DNA of 64,000 nt from Isoptericola dokdonensis DS-3 (GTDB taxonomy: Bacteria; Actinomycetota; Actinomycetes; Actinomycetales; Cellulomonadaceae): contig NZ_CP014209.1 of NCBI RefSeq assembly GCF_001636295.1, positions 868,001 through 932,000 of the forward strand, in the 5' to 3' direction. Within the stretch, counting starts at the first letter, position 1, and each line of letters begins with the position of its first letter. The position numbers were made by a program, and so were the translations under genes. The notes under the pieces were generated by a model. That model was given only the letters and a program-made list of their open reading frames with translations, was not told the DNA's origin and did not search any database. This document shows positions 49,370 through 56,566 of the stretch, in pieces.

Positions 49370-51402
49370 CGCAGGAACGCCGCGGCGACGCCCGAGTCGA
49401 CGGGCACGTGCAGGCCGGTCGTGCGGGACAGCTCGGGGCCGGTGAGGACGTACACGGCGTCGGCGACGTTCTCGGGGACGACCTCACGCTTGAGGATGGT
49501 GCGGTTCGCGTAGAACTGGCCGAGGTCCTCCTCGGCGACGCCGTAGGTCGCGGCGCGGTTCGCGCCCCAGCCGGAGGCGAAGATGCCGGAGCCGCGCACG
49601 ACGCCGTCGGGGTTGATCCCGTTGACGCGCACGCCGTGCTCGCCGAGCTCGACCGCCAGCAGCCGGACCTGGTGGGCCTGGTCGGCCTTGGTCGCCGAGT
49701 AGGCGATGTTGTTCGGGCCGGCGAAGACGCTGTTCTTCGAGGAGATGTAGACGACGTCGCCGCCCATCTGCTGGTCGACGAGCGCCCGGGCGGCGGTCTT
49801 CGCCACGAGGAACGACCCCTTGGCCATGACGTCGTGCTGGAGGTCCCAGTCCGCCTCGGTGGTCTCCAGCAGCGGCTTCGACAGGGACAGGCCGGCGTTG
49901 TTGACGACGAGGTCGATGCCGCCGAACGCGAGGACGGTCGCGTCGATCGCGGCCTGCACCGCGGCGGCGTCGGCGACGTTCGCGGCGACGCCGATCGCGA
50001 CGTCGGTGGAGCCCAGCTCGGCCGCGGCCGCCTGGGCCTTGGCCAGGTCGAGGTCGGCGACGACGACGCAGGCGCCCTCTGCGGCGAGCCGGGTGGCGAT
50101 CGCCTTGCCGATGCCGGACGCCGCGCCGGTGACGAACGCGATGCGCCCCTGGTGGCTCTTCGGCCTCGGCATGCGCGCCAGCTTGGCCTCCTCCAGCGAC
50201 CAGTACTCGATCCGGAACTTCTCGGCGTCGGAGATCGGCGTGTAGGTGGACAGCGCCTCGGCGCCGCGCATCACGTTGATCGCGTTGACGTAGAACTCGC
50301 CGGCGACGCGCGCGGTCTGCTTGTTCGCCCCGTAGGAGAACATGCCGACGCCGGGAACCAGCACGATGAGGGGGTCGGCGCCGCGCATCGCCGGGCTGTC
50401 GGGCGTGGCGTGGGCGTCGTAGTACGCCTGGTAGTCGGCGCGGTACTCGGCGTGCAGCTCGCGCAGGCGGGCGATCTGCTCGGCGGTGGTCGCCGTGGCA
50501 GGCAGGTCGAGCAGCATCGGCTTGACCTTGGTGCGCAGGAAGTGGTCGGGGCAGCTGGTGCCCAGCGCCGCGAGCGCCGGCGCCTTGGCGGACGCGAGGA
50601 AGTCGAGCACGACGTCGGCGTCCGTGAAGTGGCCGACCATCGGCCGGTCGGTGGAGGCCAGGCCGCGGATCGTCGGCGCGAGCGCGGCCGCGCGGGCGCG
50701 GCGCTCGTCGTCCGGCACGGCCTCGAAGCCGGCGCGCGCGCCGCCGAACGGGTCCTGGCTGCCGTGCTCGGCGATGTGGGCGGCGGCGGTCTCGATGATC
50801 CACCGTGAGTTCGCCTCGGCCTCGGCGGACGTGTCGCCCCACGCGGTGATCCCGTGGCCGCCGAGGATCGTGCCGACCGCCTGCGGGTTCTGCGCCTTGA
50901 CGGCCGCGATGTCGAGCCCGAGCTGGAAGCCGGGCCGGCGCCAGGGCACCCAGACGACCTTGTCGCCGAAGATCGCCGTCGTCAGCGCGGGGCCGTCGGC
51001 CGCCGTCGCGATGGCGATCCCGGCGTCCGGGTGCAGGTGGTCCACGTGCGCGGCGTCCACGAGCCCGTGCATGGCCGTGTCGATGCTCGGTGCGGCGCCG
51101 CCCTTGCCGTGCAGGCAGAAGTCGAACGCGGCGACCATCTCGTCCTCGCGGTCGACGCCCGGGTAGACGGCGACGAGGGCGCGCAGGCGGTCGAGCCGCA
51201 GCACGGCCAGGCCCTGCTCGGTGAGGGTGCCGAGGTCGCCCCCGGACCCCTTGACCCACAGCAGCTCGACGGGCTCGCCGGTGACGGGGTCGACGTCCGT
51301 GCCCTGGGCGGACGTGTTGCCGCCGGCGTAGTTGGTGTTCCGCGGGTCGGCGCCCAGCCGGTTGCTGCGGGCGACGAGCTCGGCGACGGTGGGGTGTGTC
51401 AT
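49366..51402 (-). CDS. Bifunctional rhamnulose-1-phosphate aldolase / alcohol dehydrogenase
   Basis: This 678-residue fusion has an N-terminal class II aldolase/adducin domain (to about residue 420; FDFCLHGKGGA, HVDHLHPDAGIAIA and GGHGITAWG carry metal-binding His). An SDR domain follows (about 425-678; FVTGAASGIG, NNAGLS, YSATKAD). The aldolase splits rhamnulose-1-phosphate into dihydroxyacetone phosphate and L-lactaldehyde, and the dehydrogenase oxidises lactaldehyde. This fusion is typical of actinobacteria and Bacilli using RhaI of the Gram-positive type. ATG at 51402; 35 bases separate it from rhaI. Confidence 0.92.
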   Translation of the reverse strand: MTHPTVAELVARSNRLGADPRNTNYAGGNTSAQGTDVDPVTGEPVELLWVKGSGGDLGTLTEQGLAVLRLDRLRALVAVYPGVDREDEMVAAFDFCLHGKGGAAPSIDTAMHGLVDAAHVDHLHPDAGIAIATAADGPALTTAIFGDKVVWVPWRRPGFQLGLDIAAVKAQNPQAVGTILGGHGITAWGDTSAEAEANSRWIIETAAAHIAEHGSQDPFGGARAGFEAVPDDERRARAAALAPTIRGLASTDRPMVGHFTDADVVLDFLASAKAPALAALGTSCPDHFLRTKVKPMLLDLPATATTAEQIARLRELHAEYRADYQAYYDAHATPDSPAMRGADPLIVLVPGVGMFSYGANKQTARVAGEFYVNAINVMRGAEALSTYTPISDAEKFRIEYWSLEEAKLARMPRPKSHQGRIAFVTGAASGIGKAIATRLAAEGACVVVADLDLAKAQAAAAELGSTDVAIGVAANVADAAAVQAAIDATVLAFGGIDLVVNNAGLSLSKPLLETTEADWDLQHDVMAKGSFLVAKTAARALVDQQMGGDVVYISSKNSVFAGPNNIAYSATKADQAHQVRLLAVELGEHGVRVNGINPDGVVRGSGIFASGWGANRAATYGVAEEDLGQFYANRTILKREVVPENVADAVYVLTGPELSRTTGLHVPVDSGVAAAFLR

Positions 51403-51437
51403 CTCAGGTCCTGTTCGGTGTGGGGTGTCGAGGGCGC

Positions 51438-52604
51438 TCAGGCGCCCCAGCCGGCCTGGGTGCCGCCGACGCGGTCGGCCGCGATCCGGTGCTGGTAGCC
51501 CGACGCGGCGAACGCCGCCATCGGGTCGGCGGGCAGCCCCCGCGACTCGCGCCATGCGGCCAGGTGCGGGCGCACGTCGGTGTAGAAGGCGTCCATGAGG
51601 ACGGCGTTCGCGCCGAGGACGTCGTTCGCCGCCTGGGCGGCCGCCAGCGCGTCGGTGTCCACGAGCAGCGCGCGCGCCGCCATCTCCTGCACGTTCAGCA
51701 CCGAGCGGATCTGGCCGGGGATCTTGTCCTCGACGTTGTGGCACTGGTCGAGCATGAACGCGACCCCCGCCGCCGGGTCGAGCCCGCCGCCGCGGACGAC
51801 CTCGAAGAGGATCCGGAAGAGCTGGAACGGGTCGGCGGCGCCGACGATGAGGTCGTCGTCGGCGTAGAACCGCGAGTTGAAGTCGAACGCGCCGAGCCTG
51901 CCGAGCCGCAGGAGCTGCATGACGATGAACTCGATGTTGGTGCCGGGCGCGTGGTGGCCCGTGTCGAGGCAGACGACGGCGCGCTCGCCCAGGGCGGCGA
52001 CCTGCGCGTACGAGGTGCCCCAGTCCGGGACGTCGGTCGCGTAGAAGGCCGGCTCGAAGAACTTGTACTCCAGCACCAGCCGCTGCTCGTCGCCGAGCTG
52101 GGCGTAGATCTCCGCGAGGGACTCCGCCAGGGTGTCCTGGCGCCGGCGCAGGTCGTTCTGTCCCGGGTAGTTCGAGCCGTCGGCCAGCCAGATCTTGAGG
52201 TCGCGCGAGCCCGTGGCGCCCATGATCTCGAGGCACCGCAGGTGGTGGTCGATCGCCTGGCGGCGGGCGGCCGGGTCGGCGGCGGTCAGGGAGCCGAACT
52301 TGTACGCGTCGTCCTGGAACGTGTTCGAGTTGATCGTGCCGAGCCCGACGCCCTGGTCGGCGGCGTGGCGGCGCAGCGCCGCGTAGTCGTCGACCTCGTC
52401 CCATGGGATGTGCAGCGCCACCGTGGGGGCCGCCCCGGTGAACCGGTGCACCTGCGCCGCGTCGTCGATCTTCTCCTCGACCGTGCGCGGCGTGCCCGGG
52501 GTGGAGAACACCTTGAACCGCGTCCCGCTGTTGCCGTACGCCCACGACGGGACCTCGATCGCGAGGCCCTCCAACCGGGTCGTGACGTCCTCGAACCTGA
52601 CCAT
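51438..52604 (-). CDS. rhaI: L-rhamnose isomerase (Gram-positive type)
   Basis: This 388-residue TIM-barrel isomerase converts L-rhamnose to L-rhamnulose, the entry step of the pathway. It shows DLKIWLADGSNYPGQNDLRRRQD, EYKFFEPAFYATDVPDWG and CLDTGHHAPGTN, with the metal-binding Glu, Asp and His of the family. MVRFEDVTTRL at 52604 has GGGGGAG upstream; the in-frame extension would reach into the operator. It is the first gene of the rhamnose operon, behind a strong promoter and a LacI-type operator. Confidence 0.93.
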   Translation of the reverse strand: MVRFEDVTTRLEGLAIEVPSWAYGNSGTRFKVFSTPGTPRTVEEKIDDAAQVHRFTGAAPTVALHIPWDEVDDYAALRRHAADQGVGLGTINSNTFQDDAYKFGSLTAADPAARRQAIDHHLRCLEIMGATGSRDLKIWLADGSNYPGQNDLRRRQDTLAESLAEIYAQLGDEQRLVLEYKFFEPAFYATDVPDWGTSYAQVAALGERAVVCLDTGHHAPGTNIEFIVMQLLRLGRLGAFDFNSRFYADDDLIVGAADPFQLFRILFEVVRGGGLDPAAGVAFMLDQCHNVEDKIPGQIRSVLNVQEMAARALLVDTDALAAAQAANDVLGANAVLMDAFYTDVRPHLAAWRESRGLPADPMAAFAASGYQHRIAADRVGGTQAGWGA

Positions 52605-52640
52605 CTGGCACTCCCCCGATCGGCATCGCCGGCGACGATG

Positions 52641-52656
52641 CTTGAAACGATTCAAG
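52641..52656. promoter_or_regulatory. LacI-family operator in front of rhaI
   Basis: CTTGAA-ACGA-TTCAAG is an inverted repeat with the central CG typical of LacI operators (TGAAACGNTTCA-type). It overlaps the predicted rha transcription start. The cognate LacI-type gene is not in this window. Confidence 0.75.
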
Positions 52657-52660
52657 CGTG

Positions 52661-52689
52661 AATCTAGGGGCCCCCCTCGCCGGTGTCAA
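52661..52689 (-). promoter_or_regulatory. Consensus-like promoter of the rhamnose operon
   Basis: On the minus strand a perfect TTGACA (52689-52684), 17 bases, then TAGATT (52666-52661). The operator at 52641-52656 lies just downstream and would block initiation when bound. Confidence 0.8.
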
Positions 52690-52781
52690 GCACGCGCGGC
52701 CGCGGCCCGGACCCTCGCGGGGACGCCGCGGTCGCGACGCCCCCGCGATGCCGCCGGCCGGCCGCTCCGGCCGAGCCGCAC

Positions 52782-53441
52782 TCAGCCCCGCAGCAGCGCG
52801 GGCACGTCCGCCACGCTGTCCACCACGTGCGTGTGCGGGGCCGCCTCGAGAACCGCGCGGGGCACGCCGCCGCTGAGGACCCCCACGACCAGGCCGGCCC
52901 CGGCGTTCGTGCCGGCCTCCAGGTCCAGCACGGTGTCGCCGACGGTCAGCACCCGGGCGACGTCGGTGACGCCGGTGCGCTCCATCGCCCGGTGCACCAT
53001 GTACGGTGCCGGACGCCCGGAAGGGACGTCGTCGGTGGTCACCACGGCGTCCAGCAGGCCGTCGGCCCAACCGAGGCGGTCGAGCAGCAGCCCGGTGACG
53101 TCCGCGGAGAAGCCCGTGGTCAGGACGATGCGGACGCCATGGTCCCGCAGCGCGGTGAACGCGTCGAGGACACCCGGCATCGGCGCCGGCGGCGTCGTGT
53201 CGTAGGCCTCGCGCAACAGCTTCTCGAAGTCGACGAACGCCGGCTCGACGGCCGACGTGTCCCCCCCGAGCTCCAGCAGGGCGCGGATCGCGGTGCGCTT
53301 GTCCGCCCCCATCCAGCGGGCGACGTCCGCGACGTCGGCGGCGCTGCCGTGCCGGCGCACGGCGTCGTGCAGCGCGCGGTAGACGGCGCCGCCCTCCTCC
53401 ACGGTGGTGCCGGCGATGTCCAGGGCGGCGAGGTCGATCAT
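52782..53441 (-). CDS. Phosphonatase-like HAD hydrolase (TIGR03351-type)
   Basis: This 219-residue HAD protein resembles TIGR03351. The nucleophile is Asp8 in LDIAGTTVEEGG, and Ala10 replaces the usual acid Asp, as in phosphonoacetaldehyde hydrolase PhnX. Lys48 in WMGADKRTAI occupies the place of the Schiff-base lysine of PhnX (MGLLK), 40 residues after the nucleophile. So it may cleave the C-P bond of phosphonoacetaldehyde or a related aldehyde. It follows the FAD oxidoreductase gene on the same strand (63-base gap), which probably makes its substrate. Confidence 0.85.
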   Translation of the reverse strand: MIDLAALDIAGTTVEEGGAVYRALHDAVRRHGSAADVADVARWMGADKRTAIRALLELGGDTSAVEPAFVDFEKLLREAYDTTPPAPMPGVLDAFTALRDHGVRIVLTTGFSADVTGLLLDRLGWADGLLDAVVTTDDVPSGRPAPYMVHRAMERTGVTDVARVLTVGDTVLDLEAGTNAGAGLVVGVLSGGVPRAVLEAAPHTHVVDSVADVPALLRG

Positions 53442-53505
53442 GAGGTGGTCCTTCCGGTCGGTGGTGCGGTCCAGACCCGAGCGCGGGCTCGGGGTGCAGG
53501 GGTGG

Positions 53506-54669
53506 TCAGTCGGTGAGACCTGCGCGGTCGAGGACGTCGACGGCGAGCCCGAGGCCGGTGGTCATGCCGATCCCGGTGGTGACGACCGCGACGTGCACGC
53601 CGGGTGCCGGCTCGGCGACGAGGAACTCACGTCCCGGGGCCGTGGCGTACGTGCCCTGCCAGCGCTCGAGCACCCGCAGGTCGTCGCGGCCGAGCAGGTC
53701 GCGGCCCAGGCGCAGCAGCAGGTCGAAACCCTCCTCGTCCTGGAACACGGGGGCGTCGGTGGCGCGCAGGTGGGTGTCCCCGAGGATCAGGGTCCCGCCC
53801 TGCGGCGTCGCCATGAGGTTCACGTCCCACCGGGCGCCGTCCGGGTCGGCGGCGGCGAGCTCGGCCGCGACGTCGGCGGCCGACGGGCACACGGCGAAGG
53901 CGGCGTACCGCACCATCGACCAGCCGGTGAGCAGGGGCGCGGCCAGGCCGTGCGGCGTGCCGGGCCGCACCCGCAGCATGTGCAGCCGGCAGCGCCGCAG
54001 CCCGACCTCCTCCGCGAGATCCGGCAGCAGGCGGTCGAGGTCGTGGTGGACGGCGACCACGACGACGTCCCCCTCGACGACGCCCCGCGTGGTCTCGACC
54101 CGGCCGGGGGCGACGCCCCGCACGGCGGTGCGCCAGCGGAACGCCACGCCCTGGGAGGCGAGCCAGCGGGCGAGCGCGGGTGCCGCCGCGCGCGGGTCGA
54201 CGAGCAGGTCGAGGTGCAGGTGCGCGCCCCCGACCACGTCGTCGGCCCGCATCGGGGCCACCGCCCGGACCTCCGCGACGTCCAGGAGACGGACCTCCTC
54301 CTCGCCGCGCTCGGCGGCCAGCTCGCCGAGCAGCCGCAGCTCGGCCGCGCTGCGCGCCACCACGTGGGTGCCGACCGCCGCGACGTCGAACCCGGCCGCG
54401 GAGCCGAGCGCGATCCACCGCTCCCGGGCGGCGAGCGCGTACCGACGCGCGTCCCCGGCCTGCGCCGTGGTGCAGACGTGCCCGAAGTTCTGCACCGACG
54501 AGCCGGTCACGCCCGCCGCCTGCTCGACGACGGTCACCCGGTGGCCCCGGCGGTGGGCCTCGGCAGCCACGCCCAGGCCCACCACGCCGGCGCCCACGAC
54601 GACCACGTGGCGGCCGGTGGCGGACCGCGTGCCGACGGACGGGACGGGGGTCGGTGCGGGACCGGTCAT
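53506..54669 (-). CDS. FAD-dependent oxidoreductase associated with phosphonate use (TIGR03364-type)
   Basis: This 387-residue DAAO/glycine-oxidase-like protein has the N-terminal FAD motif VVVVGAGVVGLGVAAEAHRRGHRVTVVEQ and a C-terminal TTGIGMTTGLGLAVD. It resembles TIGR03364, a family often next to phosphonatase-like HAD genes, as here. It probably oxidises an amine, such as an aminoalkylphosphonate, to an aldehyde. There are two ATG-proximal starts; 54669 has GAGGAAGG upstream. It is divergent from a GntR regulator with an operator in the 80-base gap. Confidence 0.85.
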   Translation of the reverse strand: MTGPAPTPVPSVGTRSATGRHVVVVGAGVVGLGVAAEAHRRGHRVTVVEQAAGVTGSSVQNFGHVCTTAQAGDARRYALAARERWIALGSAAGFDVAAVGTHVVARSAAELRLLGELAAERGEEEVRLLDVAEVRAVAPMRADDVVGGAHLHLDLLVDPRAAAPALARWLASQGVAFRWRTAVRGVAPGRVETTRGVVEGDVVVVAVHHDLDRLLPDLAEEVGLRRCRLHMLRVRPGTPHGLAAPLLTGWSMVRYAAFAVCPSAADVAAELAAADPDGARWDVNLMATPQGGTLILGDTHLRATDAPVFQDEEGFDLLLRLGRDLLGRDDLRVLERWQGTYATAPGREFLVAEPAPGVHVAVVTTGIGMTTGLGLAVDVLDRAGLTD

Positions 54670-54730
54670 CGGAGGCCTTCCTCGGGGTGGTGGCGCTGGG
54701 CGGTCGGGTCGTTCACCGCACGGCCACCTG

Positions 54731-54745
54731 GGACCGGTACGGTCC
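54731..54745. promoter_or_regulatory. GntR operator candidate over a leaderless -10
   Basis: GGACCG-GTA-CGGTCC is a perfect inverted repeat just before the GntR start. The TACGGT (54738-54743) inside it is a -10 that ends 6 bases before the GTG at 54750, so the gene would be leaderless and autoregulated. The site could also control the divergent FAD oxidoreductase gene. Confidence 0.6.
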
Positions 54746-54749
54746 GCGC

Positions 54750-55487
54750 GTGAGCGCAGAGAACGGCCCGGCGTCGCCGTCGGCACGCATCGTGCGGGTG
54801 CTCGCCGACGAGCTCGCCGGCCTGCCGTCGGGGACACGGGTGGCCTCCGAGGCAGAGGTCGGGAGGCGCTTCGGCGTCGGTCGCGCGGCCGCGCGGGCCG
54901 CGCTCGTCGAGCTGGAACGACGGATGCTCGTCAGCCGCATCCAGGGTCTGGGCACCTTCACGCGCCGCCGGGTCGACTACCTGGTCGCACCCGGCCTCGC
55001 CCCGTCGTGGAGCAGGACGCTGCGGGAGGCGGGTGCGTCGCCACGGACCGTCGTCCTCGCGTGCGACGCCGTCCCGTTGCCGGCCGCCGTCGCGACCGAG
55101 CTCGAGACCGAGCCCGGTACCCCGGGGTTCCGGCTGGTCCGCCGCTCGCACATCGACGAGATGCCCGCCGCCTGGGGCGTGGAGTGGCTCACCGCCGACC
55201 TCGTGCCCGAGCTGCCCGCTGCCTTGCGGCTCGAGGAGTCCCTCGACGCGATCCTGCGGGACTCGGCCGGCGCGCGCCCGGAACGCGCCTGGACCCGCGC
55301 CAGCGTGGAGCCCGCCCCGGAGGTCGCCGTCGACGGGCTGGGGTGCCGGCCGGGCGATCCCGCCTGGCTCATGGTGAGCGTCGCGCGGGACGGCGCCACC
55401 GGCCACGCCCTGCTGTTCACCGAGCGCTGGGTGCGGGCCGACGCCGTGCGGGTCGTCCTGGAGCTGGGGAGCGCGCGGAGCTCCTGA
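54750..55487 (+). CDS. GntR/HutC-type regulator of the phosphonate genes
   Basis: This 245-residue protein has an N-terminal winged helix (PSGTRVASEAEVGRRFGVGRAAARAALVELERRMLVSRIQGLGTF, about residues 27-75) and a C-terminal UTRA-type ligand domain. Its position between the FAD oxidoreductase and the zinc dehydrogenase, with an inverted repeat at the divergent promoter, suggests control of this phosphonate locus. The ligand is not readable. The start is a GTG with no ribosome-binding site. Confidence 0.85.
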   Translation: MSAENGPASPSARIVRVLADELAGLPSGTRVASEAEVGRRFGVGRAAARAALVELERRMLVSRIQGLGTFTRRRVDYLVAPGLAPSWSRTLREAGASPRTVVLACDAVPLPAAVATELETEPGTPGFRLVRRSHIDEMPAAWGVEWLTADLVPELPAALRLEESLDAILRDSAGARPERAWTRASVEPAPEVAVDGLGCRPGDPAWLMVSVARDGATGHALLFTERWVRADAVRVVLELGSARSS

Positions 55488-55510
55488 GGGGCGCGTCCGC
55501 ACCGAGCGGG

Positions 55511-56566
55511 TCACGGTGCCACCGCCGCGCGCGGCGCCGTGCCCGCCGGGCCGGTGAGCAGCCCGGCCAGGTCGGCGAGCCGCGCGGCGGGGGCCACGAG
55601 GTCGGTCCAGGGCACCACGTCGCGGGTACGGTCCAGCAGCTCCAGCGCCGCCCGCAGGTGCCGCGGCTCGTAGTTGTGCACCCCGGTCACGGTGTGCCAG
55701 CCCCGCACGATCCGCTCCGGGTCGAGCGGCACGGCCGGCCCCGGCGCGACGGAACCGACGAGCACCAGCCGCCCGCCGACGTCGAGGGCGTCGAGGCACC
55801 GGGCGACCGCCGCGCTCGCCCCGGAGAGCTCGACCGCGACGTCGACCGGAGCGACCGCGTCGTCGGTCCCCGGGGTCGCGGTGGCGCCGAAGCGCGCGGC
55901 GAGATCCCGGCGGGCGGCATCGGGGTCGCTCACGACGACGGCCGCCGCACCGGCGTCACGCGCGGCGACGACGGCGGCCAGACCGAGCATGCCGGCACCG
56001 CTGACGAGGACCCGTCGCCCGGCCAGCGGGCCGGCAGCCTCGACCGCGGCCATCACGGTCGCGGTGGCGCACCCTGCGGGCGCGGCGAGCGTGTCGGGCA
56101 CCGTCGTCGGCACCCGGGCGACCGTCGCACCGGCGGGCAGCACCAGGTGGCGGGCGTACGTGCCGGACAGCGGCCACGCCGAGTCGAACGGCTCGTGCCC
56201 CACCTTGCGTACCGATCGGCACTTGGCCGTGCGTCCGGCCCGGCAGCGGTCGCAGGCGCCGCACGCCACGGTGACGCCCCACACGACGCGGTCCCCGGCC
56301 GCGAGCGCACCGCCGTCGTCGCCTGCCGCGCCACCGGCGCCGATCTCGACGATCTCGCCCACCGCCTCGTGGCCGAGCACCGACGGGCAGGGGGACGTGC
56401 GGCGGCCCGACACGGTGTGGCGGTCGCTGCCGCACACGGTGGCCAGGAGCACGCGCACGAGCACCTCGCCAGGCCCGAGCACGGGCAGCGGGACGTCGAC
56501 CAGACGGACGGCGTCGCCGCCCTCCCAGAGCGCGACGGTGGTCAGGTCAGCTGAGCGCGGATCCAC
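55511..56566 (-). CDS. Zinc alcohol dehydrogenase of phosphonate catabolism (TIGR03366-type)
   Basis: This 351-residue zinc MDR dehydrogenase has the catalytic-zinc region CGSDRHT and GHEAVGE, the structural-zinc cysteines CGACDRCRAGRTAKC and a nucleotide motif VSGAGMLGLAAV. It resembles TIGR03366, described as a putative phosphonate-catabolism alcohol dehydrogenase. The GTG start gives a 25-base overlap with phnE upstream, which is unusual but there is no better start. It is the last gene of the phnD-phnC-phnE operon and may oxidise a hydroxyphosphonate or phosphonoaldehyde. Confidence 0.82.
   Translation of the reverse strand: MDPRSADLTTVALWEGGDAVRLVDVPLPVLGPGEVLVRVLLATVCGSDRHTVSGRRTSPCPSVLGHEAVGEIVEIGAGGAAGDDGGALAAGDRVVWGVTVACGACDRCRAGRTAKCRSVRKVGHEPFDSAWPLSGTYARHLVLPAGATVARVPTTVPDTLAAPAGCATATVMAAVEAAGPLAGRRVLVSGAGMLGLAAVVAARDAGAAAVVVSDPDAARRDLAARFGATATPGTDDAVAPVDVAVELSGASAAVARCLDALDVGGRLVLVGSVAPGPAVPLDPERIVRGWHTVTGVHNYEPRHLRAALELLDRTRDVVPWTDLVAPAARLADLAGLLTGPAGTAPRAAVAP

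Noticed and set aside
56542..56566. 25-base overlap of phnE and the zinc dehydrogenase as an annotation error
   Set aside because: Both ends are supported by conserved sequence, and there is no later start codon that keeps the N-terminus of the dehydrogenase.
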